From JACCYJ01 sp038198775 (GTDB lineage: Bacteria > Actinomycetota > Actinomycetes > Propionibacteriales > Nocardioidaceae): a stretch of 64,000 nucleotides of DNA. Shown in pieces: positions 42,744 through 51,460 of the stretch. The DNA lies in assembly GCA_038198775.1 (NCBI GenBank), contig JBBPZV010000006.1, positions 124,001 to 188,000 of the forward strand, written 5' to 3'. Positions within the stretch are counted from its first letter, which is position 1. Each line of letters begins with the position of its first letter. The position numbers and the translations under genes are program-made. The notes beneath the pieces were generated by a model. That model did not search any database. It was not told where the DNA came from and worked only from the letters and a program-made list of their open reading frames with translations.

Positions 42744-43717
42744 GCCGCCGCGGACCGGCCCGAACGCTTGGCGGCGTAGGCGCTGGCAGCCTCGCGCACC
42801 CACGCCCCCTCCTCGTGAGCCCGCCGCCTGTGCTCCATCCGGGCGGCGTTGCACGGCCCGTTGCCCTTGATCACCTCGAACAGCTCGGTGAAGTCGATCG
42901 GACCGTGCTCCCAGTGACCGCTGTCGCTGTTCCACTTCAGCTGCGGATCCGGCAGCGTCAGGCCGAGCGCCTGGGCCTGCGGCACCGTCATGTCGACGAA
43001 GCGCTGCCGCAGCTCGTCGTTGCTGAAGCGCTTGACCCCCCAGCGCATCGACCGCTCGGTGTTCGGGGACGCGTCGTCTGGTGGCCCGAACATCATCAGG
43101 CTCGGCCACCACCACCGGTCCACCGCGTCCTGCGCCATCGCGTGCTGCGCGGGCGTGCCGTGTGAGAGCGTGTGGAGGATCTCGAAACCCTGCCGCTGGT
43201 GGAACGACTCCTCCTTGCAGATGCGCACCATCGCCCGGGCGTACGGGCCGTACGAGCAGCGGCACAGCGGCACCTGGTTGGTGATCGCGGCGCCGTCGAC
43301 CAGCCAGCCGATGGCTCCCATGTCGGCCCAGGTCAGCGTGGGGTAGTTGAAGATCGAGGAGTACTTCTGCCGGCCGGTGTGCAGCAGGTCCAACAGCTCG
43401 GCCCGGTCGGCGCCGAGCGTCTCCGCGGCCGCGTATAGGTAGAGCCCGTGCCCCGCCTCGTCCTGCACTTTGGCCATCAGGATCGCCTTGCGCTTCAGGC
43501 TCGGCGCGCGGGTGATCCAGTTGCCTTCGGGCTGCATGCCGATGATCTCGGAGTGCGCGTGCTGGGCGATCTGGCGGATGAGGTTCTTGCGGTACGCCTC
43601 CGGCATCGCGTCGCGCGGCTCGATCCGGCCCGCTGTGTCGAGGATCGTGAGGAATGCCGGGTCGTCGTCGGCGACGTCGACCGGCTCCGGGCGTTCGGTG
43701 AAGTCGTTGCCGTACAT
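42740..43717 (-). CDS. paaA: Phenylacetyl-CoA epoxidase catalytic subunit PaaA
   Basis: This 325-residue ferritin-like di-iron subunit converts phenylacetyl-CoA to its ring 1,2-epoxide. Iron-ligand regions are HSEIIGMQPEG, KVQDEAGHGLYLY and CKEESFHQRQGFEIL, and GNGPCNAARM is the C-terminal landmark. TAGACT ends 6 nt before the ATG, so the operon paaABCDE-HIT starts leaderless. The ring-opening and beta-oxidation genes (paaF-K) and PaaK ligase are not in this window. Confidence 0.96.
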   Translation of the reverse strand: MYGNDFTERPEPVDVADDDPAFLTILDTAGRIEPRDAMPEAYRKNLIRQIAQHAHSEIIGMQPEGNWITRAPSLKRKAILMAKVQDEAGHGLYLYAAAETLGADRAELLDLLHTGRQKYSSIFNYPTLTWADMGAIGWLVDGAAITNQVPLCRCSYGPYARAMVRICKEESFHQRQGFEILHTLSHGTPAQHAMAQDAVDRWWWPSLMMFGPPDDASPNTERSMRWGVKRFSNDELRQRFVDMTVPQAQALGLTLPDPQLKWNSDSGHWEHGPIDFTELFEVIKGNGPCNAARMEHRRRAHEEGAWVREAASAYAAKRSGRSAAA

Positions 43718-43723
43718 GTCGGA

Positions 43724-43729
43724 AGTCTA
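43724..43729 (-). promoter_or_regulatory. Leaderless -10 box TAGACT for the paa operon
   Basis: The hexamer ends 6 nt before the ATG at 43717. It shares a 65-bp divergent region with the GNAT gene. Confidence 0.55.
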
Positions 43730-43770
43730 TCGGGGGTCACCGCGCCCCAGGCGCGGCTGGCGGACCCTGA

Positions 43771-43776
43771 CACCAT
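43771..43776 (+). promoter_or_regulatory. Weak leaderless -10 box CACCAT for the GNAT gene
   Basis: It ends 6 nt before the ATG at 43783; only A2 and T6 match the consensus. Confidence 0.3.
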
Positions 43777-43782
43777 CGGAGC

Positions 43783-44337
43783 ATGCCCACCCCGACCTCC
43801 GATGTCAGCGTGCGGGTGGCCTGGTCGGCGGACGCCGGCGGGATCGCGTCGGTGCAGGTCCGCGCCTGGAGGGCGGCGTACGCCGAGCTGCTGCCCCCCG
43901 GCGTCCTCGATGCGCTCGACCCCGGCGAGATCACGGCGCTGTGGAGGACGTCACTCGACAAGCCCCGCGACGCGCGCAACCGGGTGCTGGTGGCGCTGGA
44001 ACGAGCGCAGATCAGGGGCTTCGCGGTCACCGCCCCCTCCGGCGATCCCGACGCCGACCCGGTGGCAGACGCCGAGATCAGCGAGCTCACTGTCGACCCG
44101 GCGGCAACCGGCCAGGGCCACGGCTCCCGGCTGCTGCAGGCCTGCGCCGACACCCTGCGATCCGACCGCTTCAGCCGCGCCACGATGTGGCTCGTCGCCA
44201 GCGACGACGCGCAGCGCTCGTTCGTCACCTCGGCCGGCTGGGCGCCCGACGGCGCGCACCGCGAGCTGGACCTGTACGGCGACGGGAGCATCCGCGTGAA
44301 GCAGGTGCGCCTGCACACCGACCTGGCAACGAGCTGA
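43783..44337 (+). CDS. GNAT family N-acetyltransferase
   Basis: This 184-residue acyl-CoA transferase has an N-terminal VRAWRAAYAELLPPGVLD, motif A ELTVDPAATGQGHGSRLL binding CoA, and a C-terminal strand (WLVASDDAQRSFVTSAGW). It lies alone on the plus strand, divergent from paaA and convergent with dapB. The substrate is unknown. Confidence 0.87.
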   Translation: MPTPTSDVSVRVAWSADAGGIASVQVRAWRAAYAELLPPGVLDALDPGEITALWRTSLDKPRDARNRVLVALERAQIRGFAVTAPSGDPDADPVADAEISELTVDPAATGQGHGSRLLQACADTLRSDRFSRATMWLVASDDAQRSFVTSAGWAPDGAHRELDLYGDGSIRVKQVRLHTDLATS

Positions 44338-44348
44338 GCCGCCGGCGC

Positions 44349-45095
44349 TCAGGCCAGACCGAGCACGGGCTCGAGGCCGACGGTGAGGCCCGGGTGGTCG
44401 ACGACCCACCGGACCGCGCTGATCACCCCCGGCAGGAACGAGGCCCGGTCCAGCGAGTCGTGGCGCAGGCTCAGCGTCTCGCCCAATCCCCCGAACAGCA
44501 CCTCCTGGTGGGCGACCAGCCCGCGCAACCGCACCGAGTGCACCGCGACGCCGTCAACCTTGGCCCCCCGCGCGCCGTCCAGCGTGCTCGCCGTGGCGTC
44601 GGGAACGGCACCGCAACCAGCGGCGGCTCGCGCCGCGGCGATCAGCTCCGCAGTGCGGCTTGCCGTGCCGGACGGGGCGTCGGCCTTGTCGGGGTGGTGC
44701 AGCTCGACGATCTCCACCGACTCGAAGAAACCGGCCGCCTGCTCGGCGAACCGCATCATCAGCACTGCGCCGACCGAGAAGTTCGGCACGACCAGGACGC
44801 CGACGCCCGGCGCATCGCCGAGCCAGCCGCGTATCCGGTCGAGCCGGTCATCACCCACGCCGGACGTGCCGACCACGCCGTGCACCCCGTGCTCGAGGCA
44901 CCAGCGAAGGTTGTCCATCACCGCGTCCGGTGAGGTGAAGTCGACCGCCACGTCGATCCCGGACCGCTGCAACGCATCGAGCGAGTCGTCGACGTCCACG
45001 CCGGCCACCAGCTCGAGCGCGTCGGCCTCCTCGACGGCCACGCAGACCGCGCGGCCCATCCGTCCCCGCGCACCCAGCACCGCGACCCGGGTCAT
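44349..45095 (-). CDS. dapB: 4-hydroxy-tetrahydrodipicolinate reductase
   Basis: It catalyses the NAD(P)H-dependent step after DapA in lysine/DAP synthesis. The 248-residue protein has VLGARGRMGR at the N-terminus and the substrate motif ELHHPDKADAPSGTA. Its ATG overlaps the kynU stop in ATGA, so translation is coupled to a tryptophan-catabolic gene; dapB normally follows the M16 peptidase gene in this chromosomal block. Confidence 0.95.
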   Translation of the reverse strand: MTRVAVLGARGRMGRAVCVAVEEADALELVAGVDVDDSLDALQRSGIDVAVDFTSPDAVMDNLRWCLEHGVHGVVGTSGVGDDRLDRIRGWLGDAPGVGVLVVPNFSVGAVLMMRFAEQAAGFFESVEIVELHHPDKADAPSGTASRTAELIAAARAAAGCGAVPDATASTLDGARGAKVDGVAVHSVRLRGLVAHQEVLFGGLGETLSLRHDSLDRASFLPGVISAVRWVVDHPGLTVGLEPVLGLA

Positions 45096-46312
45096 GCCGC
45101 GACGATCCCGCGTAGCACGTCCAGCGCGGTCCAGAGCTCCTGGTACGACGTGGTCAGCGGCGACAGTCCCAGCCGGATCAGGTCCGGGTTGCGGAAGTCG
45201 GGAACGATCCCGGCGGCGACCAGCTTCTCGGTCACCGCCCTGGCCTCGCGATGCCGGACGGTCACGTGTCCCCCGCGCCGGGCCGGGTCACGGGGCGAGG
45301 CCAGCGCCACACCAGACGGCACCAGCCAGGCGTCGACCAGCTCGACGGCCAACGCCGTCAGCGCCTGTGCCTTGGCCCAGATGGCGTCGAGACCGACCTC
45401 GGCGATCAACCGTACGCCCTCCTCCACCGCCGCGATCCCCAGCACCGACGGGGTGCCTGACAGCATCCGCCGCACATCCGGCGCCGGTTCGTAGGCCGGT
45501 CCCATGGCGAACACGTCCCGCGCCCCGAACCAGCCCGTGATCGGCTGCGCGGCCTCCGCCTGGTGCCGGTCGGCGACGAACAGGAACGCCGGTGCCCCGG
45601 GTCCGGCGTTGAGGTACTTGTAGGTGCAGCCGACCGCGAGATCGGCCTGCGCGGCGTCCAGGCCGACCGGCACCACGCCGGCGGAGTGGCAGAGGTCCCA
45701 CACCGCTACCGCGCCGGCCGAGTGCGCCAGCGCGGTCAGGCCGGCCAGGTCGGCGAGGTAGCCGGAGCGGTAGTCGACGTGGCTGAGTACCACCGCCGCC
45801 GTCCGGTCTCCCAGCAGCGGCTCCAGGTCGGCCGCCTCGACCCCGCCGTCTGGAGGCGGGGTGAGCCAGCGCACGGTCAGGTCCCGCGCCGCCGCGACGC
45901 TGTCGACGATGAAGCGGTCGGTGGGGAAGTTGGCGTCGTCGATCACGATCTCGTCGCGTCCCGGGCGCAGCCCGCAAGCCGCGTGCAGCACCTTGAACAG
46001 GTTCACCGAGGTGGAGTCCGCGAGCACCGTCTGCCCGGGCGAGGCGCCCAGGACGGCGGCGCCGAGCCGGTCCCCGACCTGCGTCGGCAGGTCCATCCAG
46101 CCGTCCTCCCAGCTGCCGATCAGGCCGCCGCCCCACTCGACCTCCACCAGCCGGCGCAGCCGCTGCACGGTCGCCTTGGGCAGTCGGCCCAGCGAGTTGC
46201 CGTCGAGGTACGCGACGGGGTCCGCGCCGATCACGAACCGCTGCCGGTAGTCGCGCAACGGGTCGGTCCCGTCGCTTCGTTGCGCGTCCGCGAGCGTCCA
46301 GGGCTCAGACAT
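45092..46312 (-). CDS. kynU: Kynureninase
   Basis: This PLP enzyme cleaves kynurenine to anthranilate and alanine. The 406-residue protein shows YLDGNSLGRLPK near the N-terminus, VLSHVDYRSGYLADL, VWDLCHSAGVVPV and the Schiff-base Lys in CTYKYLNAGPGAPAF. The ATG overlaps the kynA stop by 8 nt. Kynurenine formamidase (kynB), needed between KynA and KynU, is not in this operon. Confidence 0.95.
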   Translation of the reverse strand: MSEPWTLADAQRSDGTDPLRDYRQRFVIGADPVAYLDGNSLGRLPKATVQRLRRLVEVEWGGGLIGSWEDGWMDLPTQVGDRLGAAVLGASPGQTVLADSTSVNLFKVLHAACGLRPGRDEIVIDDANFPTDRFIVDSVAAARDLTVRWLTPPPDGGVEAADLEPLLGDRTAAVVLSHVDYRSGYLADLAGLTALAHSAGAVAVWDLCHSAGVVPVGLDAAQADLAVGCTYKYLNAGPGAPAFLFVADRHQAEAAQPITGWFGARDVFAMGPAYEPAPDVRRMLSGTPSVLGIAAVEEGVRLIAEVGLDAIWAKAQALTALAVELVDAWLVPSGVALASPRDPARRGGHVTVRHREARAVTEKLVAAGIVPDFRNPDLIRLGLSPLTTSYQELWTALDVLRGIVAA

Positions 46313-47162
46313 CCGCCACGTCCTCGGCTCCGATCTCGGTGCGGACGGCCAGCAGCTCGGGGAAGAACGTCAGCTCCAGTGCCTTGCGCAAGAACGCCAC
46401 CCCGGAGGAGCCGCCGGTGCCACGTTTGAACCCGATGACGCGCTCCACGGTCTTGACGTGGCGGAACCGCCACAGCTGGAAGCTCTCCTCGACGTCGACC
46501 AGCTCCTCGCTGACCTCGTACGGCTCCCAGTGGTTGGTGGGGTCGGCGTAGATCCGGCGGAACACCTCGACGACGCCCGGATGGGCGGTGTACGGCTCGG
46601 TCCAGTCCCGCTCCACCCGCTCGGGGGGCACCGGGTGGTCGTGGCGGGCGAGGTAGCGCAGGAACTCGTCGTAGAGGCTGGGGGCGGCGAGGTCGGCGGC
46701 AAGCTGCTCGCAGCCCGCCTCGTCGTGTCCGAAGACCCGGAGCATTCCCGGGTTCTTGTTGCCGAGCAGGAACTCCACGGTCCGGTACTGCAGCGACTGG
46801 AAGCCCGACGCACGGCCCAGCTTGCCGCGGAACTGCGCGTACTCGATCGGGGTCAGCGTCGCCAGCACCGACCACTGCTCGAACAGCTGCCGCTGGATGT
46901 TCTTGACGCGGGCCAGCCGCTTCAGCGCCGGGGGCATGTCGTCGGCGCCAACCAGCGCGATCGCCGACCGCAGCTCGTGGATCAACAGCTTCAGCCACAG
47001 CTCGGTGACCTGGTGCTGGACGATGAATAGCATCTCGTCGTGGTGGTCGGAGACCGGGTGCTGGGCGTCGAGCAGCCGGTCCAGGCCGAGGTAGCTGCCG
47101 TACGTCATCTCCCCGGCAAGGTCGGTGGTGACGCCCTCCTCGATCTCCCGGTAGCTCACCAC
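46305..47162 (-). CDS. kynA: Tryptophan 2,3-dioxygenase
   Basis: This heme enzyme opens the indole ring of tryptophan to N-formylkynurenine. The protein of about 285 residues has MTYGSYLGLDRLLDAQHP, FIVQHQVTELWLKLLIHEL, and the axial-His region FRHVKTVERVIGFKRGTG followed by GSSGVAFL. I prefer the GTG at 47162, which follows TACTCT by 7 nt; a GTG at 47192 would add ten residues but lie upstream of that box. It starts the kynA-kynU-dapB unit, 69 nt after the peptidase stop. Confidence 0.93.
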   Translation of the reverse strand: MVSYREIEEGVTTDLAGEMTYGSYLGLDRLLDAQHPVSDHHDEMLFIVQHQVTELWLKLLIHELRSAIALVGADDMPPALKRLARVKNIQRQLFEQWSVLATLTPIEYAQFRGKLGRASGFQSLQYRTVEFLLGNKNPGMLRVFGHDEAGCEQLAADLAAPSLYDEFLRYLARHDHPVPPERVERDWTEPYTAHPGVVEVFRRIYADPTNHWEPYEVSEELVDVEESFQLWRFRHVKTVERVIGFKRGTGGSSGVAFLRKALELTFFPELLAVRTEIGAEDVADV

Positions 47163-47169
47163 CTCAGTG

Positions 47170-47175
47170 AGAGTA
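47170..47175 (-). promoter_or_regulatory. Leaderless -10 box TACTCT for kynA-kynU-dapB
   Basis: The hexamer ends 7 nt before the GTG at 47162, and argues against the upstream GTG at 47192. Confidence 0.45.
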
Positions 47176-47231
47176 ACGAAACCGCCGGACACGCCGAGCG
47201 TGTCGCGCAGAAACGTTTCCGCCAGAGGTGT

Positions 47232-48581
47232 TCAGGCGACGGCGGCGGTGAACCGGTCCGGGTCGTCGAAGGGCCCGACGACGGCCAGCGCCGGGGTCGC
47301 CGCCAGCAGCTCCGCGGCAAGGGCCCGGACCTCGTCCAGCGTGACCGCGTCGATGCGTGCCAGCAGCTCGTCGATGCTCTCCAGCTCACCGTGCAACAGG
47401 TCTGCCCTCGCGATCCGGCTCATCCGGGACCCCGAGTCCTCGAGGCCCAGCACCACGTTGCCGCGCAGCTGGCCCTTACCACGGTCGAGCTCCCCGGCGC
47501 TGATCCCGTGCTCCGCCACGTCGAGCAGCTGCTCGCGCACCAGCCCGAGAACGTCGTCCACCCGGGTCGGCGCGCAGCCGGCGTACACCCCCAACATCCC
47601 GGCGTCGGCGTAGTTCGCGGTGTAGGAGTAGACCGCGTAGGCCAGCCCGCGCTTCTCACGGACCTCCTGGAACAGCCGGGAGGACATGCCGCCGCCTAGT
47701 GCGGCGTTCATCACCCCTGCGGCGTGGCGCCGTTCGTCGTTGCGCGGCAGCCCCGGCAGTGCCAGCACCAGGTTCGCCTGCTCCGTGGGCCGGCGTACGA
47801 CGCTCGCTCCCAACCGGAAGGCGGCCTTCGCCGTGCCGGTACGTGGGGGCCGTGGGACGTTGTTCTCGTCGCCGAGGAACCCGCCGCCGCCGAACGCCGT
47901 CCGCACCATCCGCACCACCTTGGCGTGCTCGACGTTGCCGGCAACGGCGACCACCATGCCCTCGGGGCGGTACCGGCGGCGGTAGTAGCCGGCGAGCTGG
48001 GACCGGTTCAGCGACCGGATGGAGTCGGGCGACCCGGCGACGGGGCGGCCGAGGGGGGAGTCGCCCCAGATCCTCCCGGCGATCAGGTTGTGGACGACGT
48101 CGTCGGGGTCGTCGTCGTTCATCGCGATCTCCTCGAGGATCACGCTGCGTTCGGAGTGGACATCGCTCCCGGCGATGAGCGACCCCGTCACCATGTCCGC
48201 GACCGTGTCCATGGCCAGCGCCAGGTCGGCGTCGAGGACCCGAGCGTGGATACAGGTGTACTCCTTGGAGGTGAAGGCGTTCATCTCCCCACCCACCATC
48301 TCCAGCGACTCGGAGATCTCCAGTGCGGTCCGCTTCGCGGTCCCCTTGAACAGCAGGTGCTCCAGGAAGTGCGAGGCGCCCGCGAGCGACGGCGCCTCGT
48401 CGCGCGATCCCACGCCCACCCACACCCCGAGCGACGCCGAACGCACCCCGGGCATCGCCTCGGTGATCACCCGCAGCCCACCCGGCAGCACGGTGCGACG
48501 CACCACCCCGCCGCTGTGGTCACGCAACAGGGTGCGGGTGCTCCCCACCCGCTGTTCGTCAGCCAGCCGGAGGGTGCTCAC
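47232..48581 (-). CDS. M16 family zinc metallopeptidase
   Basis: This 449-residue peptidase of the processing-peptidase type has the inverted zinc motif HFLEH with the distal Glu in ERSVILEEIAMNDDDP, and SSRLFQEVREKRGLAYAV in the second half-domain. The GTG at 48581 starts 10 nt after the pnp stop, as in most actinobacteria, so it is expressed with pnp. The natural substrate is unknown. Confidence 0.93.
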   Translation of the reverse strand: MSTLRLADEQRVGSTRTLLRDHSGGVVRRTVLPGGLRVITEAMPGVRSASLGVWVGVGSRDEAPSLAGASHFLEHLLFKGTAKRTALEISESLEMVGGEMNAFTSKEYTCIHARVLDADLALAMDTVADMVTGSLIAGSDVHSERSVILEEIAMNDDDPDDVVHNLIAGRIWGDSPLGRPVAGSPDSIRSLNRSQLAGYYRRRYRPEGMVVAVAGNVEHAKVVRMVRTAFGGGGFLGDENNVPRPPRTGTAKAAFRLGASVVRRPTEQANLVLALPGLPRNDERRHAAGVMNAALGGGMSSRLFQEVREKRGLAYAVYSYTANYADAGMLGVYAGCAPTRVDDVLGLVREQLLDVAEHGISAGELDRGKGQLRGNVVLGLEDSGSRMSRIARADLLHGELESIDELLARIDAVTLDEVRALAAELLAATPALAVVGPFDDPDRFTAAVA

Positions 48582-48591
48582 GCGTCCGGCC

Positions 48592-50808
48592 CTACGCGCT
48601 CGGGGTCGCGACCGGCTTGGCCTCGCCGTCCTCGACGACCGGCACCAGCGACAGCTTGCCCCGGTCGTCGATCTCGTTGATCTGCACCTGGACCTTCTGC
48701 CCGACGCTGACGACGTCCTCGACGTTCTCCACCCGTTTGCCGCCCGCCAGCATCCGCAGCTTGGAGATGTGCAGCAGGCCGTCCTTGCCGGGCAGCAGCG
48801 AGACGAAGGCACCGAAGTTCGTGGTCTTCACCACTGTGCCGAGGTAGCGCTCGCCGATCTCGGGCATCGTCGGGTTGGCGATCGCGTTGATCGCGGCCCG
48901 GGCCGCCTCCGCCGCGTCCCCGTTCTCGGCGCCGACGTAGATCGTGCCGTCGTCCTCGATGCTGATCTGCGCGCCGGTGTCGTCCTGGATCTGGTTGATG
49001 ATCTTGCCCTTGGGGCCGATCACCTCGCCGATCTTGTCGACCGGAACCCGCATCGTGATGATGCGGGGTGCGTACGGCGACATCTCGTCCGGTCCGTCGA
49101 TGGCCTGCGCCATCACGTCGAGGATCGTCATCCGCGCATCACGGGCCTGCTGCAAGGCGGCGGCCAGCACCGACGCCGGGATGCCGTCGAGCTTGGTGTC
49201 GAGCTGCAGCGCGGTGACGAACTCCCGGGTGCCGGCGACCTTGAAGTCCATGTCGCCGAACGCGTCCTCGGCACCGAGGATGTCGGTGAGCGTGACGTGG
49301 CCCGGCGCGCCTTCGACGTCGCCGGAGATCAGACCCATCGCGATACCGGCGACCGGTGCGCGAAGCGGGACCCCGGCGTTGAGCAGCGACATCGTCGAGG
49401 CGCACACCGAGCCCATGGAGGTCGAGCCGTTGGAGCCGAGGGCCTCCGACACCTGCCGGATGGCGTACGGGAACTCCTCACGGGTCGGCAGCACCGGCAG
49501 CAAGGCCCGACCTGCCAGCGCACCGTGACCGACCTCGCGCCGCTTGGGTGAGCCGACCCGGCCGGTCTCGCCGGTGGAGAACGGCGGGAAGTTGTAGTTG
49601 TGCATGTAACGCCGGGTCGTCTCCGGTGAGAGCGTGTCGAGCCTCTGCTCGAGGCCCAGCATGTTCAGCGTCGTGATGCCCAGGATCTGGGTCTCACCCC
49701 GCTCGAAGAGGGCCGAGCCGTGCACCCGCGGCACCGGGCCGACCTCAGCCGACAGCGTGCGGATGTCGGCCAGCCCCCGCCCGTCGATGCGGATCTTGTC
49801 GCGCAGCACCCGCTCGCGGACCAGCTGCTTGGTGAGCGCCCGGACCGCCGCGCTCAGCTCCTTCTCGCGGCCCTCGTAGCCGGCGGCCAGCTTGTCGAGC
49901 GTGGCGGCCTTGATCTGGTCGAGCTCGGCCTCCCGCTCGGCCTTCCCGGCGATCGTCAAGGCGGCTGCCAGGTCGTCGCGCGCGGCCGCCTCGACGGCGG
50001 CGTAGGCGTCGGGCTCGTGGTCGAGGAACGTCGGGAACTCCACGACCGGCTTGGCGGCGGCCGCGGCCAGCTCGGACTGCGCCTCGCACAGCTGCTTGAT
50101 GAACGGCTTGGCGGCCTCGAGCCCGGCGGCGACGACGTCCTCGGTGGGCGCGGTGGCACCGGAGCGGACCAGCTCCCAAGTCGACTCGGTGGACTCGGCC
50201 TCGACCATCATGATCGCGACGTCCCCGTCGGGCCGCACCCGGCCGGCGACAACCATGTCGAAGACGGCCTCCTCCAGCTGAGCGTGGGACGGGAAGGCCA
50301 CCCACTGCCCGTCGACCAAGGCGACGCGGGTGCCTCCCACGGGACCGGAGAACGGCAGGCCGGACAGCTGCGTCGACGCCGAGGCAGCGTTGATCGCGAG
50401 CACGTCGTAGGCAGTGTCGGGGTCGAGTGCGAGCACGGTGATGACGACCTGTACCTCGTTGCGCAGACCCTTGACGAACGACGGGCGCAGTGGCCGGTCG
50501 ATGAGCCGGCAGGTGAGGATCGCGTCCTCGCTGGGCCGTCCCTCCCGCCGGAAGAACGAGCCGGGGATGCGCCCGGCGGCGTACATGCGCTCCTCGACGT
50601 CGACCGTCAACGGGAAGAAGTCGAGATGCTCCTTGGGATGCTTGCCTGCGGTAGTCGCCGACAACAGCATGGTGTCGTCGTCGAGGTACGCCGCCACCGA
50701 TCCGGCAGCCTGGCGAGCCAGTCGACCGGTCTCGAAGCGGATGGTGCGGGTGCCGAACCGACCGTTGTCGATCACGGTCGAGGCGCTGGACAAGGTGGGT
50801 CCCTCCAC
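48592..50808 (-). CDS. pnp: Polyribonucleotide nucleotidyltransferase
   Basis: This phosphorolytic 3'-5' exoribonuclease and polymerase has 738 residues: RNase PH domain 1 (RTIRFETGRLARQA), the all-alpha domain, RNase PH domain 2 (GETQILGITTLNM, FPPFSTGETGRVG), KH (GEVIGPKGKIINQI) and S1 (GTVVKTTNFGAFVSLLPGKDGLLHIS). The GTG at 50808 has AGGGG 6 nt upstream and gives the standard length. The leader contains a strong hairpin, as is known for rpsO-pnp autoregulation by RNase III/PNPase. Confidence 0.96.
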   Translation of the reverse strand: MEGPTLSSASTVIDNGRFGTRTIRFETGRLARQAAGSVAAYLDDDTMLLSATTAGKHPKEHLDFFPLTVDVEERMYAAGRIPGSFFRREGRPSEDAILTCRLIDRPLRPSFVKGLRNEVQVVITVLALDPDTAYDVLAINAASASTQLSGLPFSGPVGGTRVALVDGQWVAFPSHAQLEEAVFDMVVAGRVRPDGDVAIMMVEAESTESTWELVRSGATAPTEDVVAAGLEAAKPFIKQLCEAQSELAAAAAKPVVEFPTFLDHEPDAYAAVEAAARDDLAAALTIAGKAEREAELDQIKAATLDKLAAGYEGREKELSAAVRALTKQLVRERVLRDKIRIDGRGLADIRTLSAEVGPVPRVHGSALFERGETQILGITTLNMLGLEQRLDTLSPETTRRYMHNYNFPPFSTGETGRVGSPKRREVGHGALAGRALLPVLPTREEFPYAIRQVSEALGSNGSTSMGSVCASTMSLLNAGVPLRAPVAGIAMGLISGDVEGAPGHVTLTDILGAEDAFGDMDFKVAGTREFVTALQLDTKLDGIPASVLAAALQQARDARMTILDVMAQAIDGPDEMSPYAPRIITMRVPVDKIGEVIGPKGKIINQIQDDTGAQISIEDDGTIYVGAENGDAAEAARAAINAIANPTMPEIGERYLGTVVKTTNFGAFVSLLPGKDGLLHISKLRMLAGGKRVENVEDVVSVGQKVQVQINEIDDRGKLSLVPVVEDGEAKPVATPSA

Positions 50809-50901
50809 GGGATGCCCCTTTCGGTCTGCGCAGGGGCGGCCCGAGGTGCCGGCACGGTTGCCGGGCACCGACACAGCGGCAGGGCGCCGGTCTTCGATCG
50901 A

Positions 50902-50947
50902 GGTCCTCGGCGTCCCCATGGGGGTCCGGGAACCACTACCGAGGACC
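50902..50947 (-). promoter_or_regulatory. Stem-loop in the rpsO-pnp leader
   Basis: GGTCCTCGG at 50902-50910 pairs perfectly with CCGAGGACC at 50939-50947, and CCCCATGGGG at 50914-50923 forms an inner palindrome. It lies about 95 nt before pnp. It may be a terminator/attenuator or an RNase III site; this role is inferred from other bacteria. Confidence 0.5.
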
Positions 50948-51042
50948 GGGCGACCGCGCTGGAATCGGGCGTCCACTCTGCGGTGGTGGATGTGTTCAGT
51001 TGTCGCGGTGCGAGGACGACCCGGCGGGACGTCGACGTCAGG

Positions 51043-51312
51043 TCATCGGCGCAGGCCGAGCCTCTCGATGAGGCTGCGATACCGGGCGATGTCGATGTCG
51101 TGCACGTAGTTGAGCAGTCGGCGGCGCTGCCCCACGAGAAGCAGCAGGCCACGACGACTGTGGTGGTCGTGCTTGTGCTCCTTGAGGTGCTCGGTCAGGT
51201 GAGCGATGCGGTTTGTCAGCAGCGCCACTTGGACCTCGGGGGATCCGGTGTCGCCGTCGCCGGTGGCGTACTCGCCGATGATCTGGCGCTTGGTCGCGGC
51301 GTCGAGCGGCAC
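51043..51312 (-). CDS. rpsO: 30S ribosomal protein S15
   Basis: This 89-residue protein binds 16S rRNA in early 30S assembly. It begins PLDAATKRQIIGEYATGDGDTGS and contains LTEHLKEHKHDHHSRRGLL and LLNYVHDIDIARY. The GTG at 51312 has AAGGGAG 5 nt upstream; the longer frame to 51360 adds residues foreign to S15. Confidence 0.97.
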   Translation of the reverse strand: MPLDAATKRQIIGEYATGDGDTGSPEVQVALLTNRIAHLTEHLKEHKHDHHSRRGLLLLVGQRRRLLNYVHDIDIARYRSLIERLGLRR

Positions 51313-51402
51313 ACGCGCTCCCTTCTCGGTCCGTTGCGCGGCGCACCGGGGCCTGCTCACCCGGGCACTGGAAATTCCGCGGCCGATTGCACGGCAAGGC
51401 TC

Positions 51403-51408
51403 AGGGTA
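51403..51408 (-). promoter_or_regulatory. Extended -10 promoter (TGA-TACCCT) of rpsO-pnp
   Basis: TACCCT preceded by TGA on the minus strand gives a leader of about 84 nt before rpsO. The gap is shared with the divergent gtrA-like promoter. Confidence 0.45.
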
Positions 51409-51447
51409 TCAGCGTGGTCGTGCGGCGCCCTAATCGTCGCGCCGGCG

Positions 51448-51453
51448 TAATCT
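51448..51453 (+). promoter_or_regulatory. Leaderless -10 box TAATCT for the GtrA-like gene
   Basis: The hexamer ends 7 nt before the ATG at 51461. Confidence 0.55.
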
Positions 51454-51460
51454 CGCTGGC

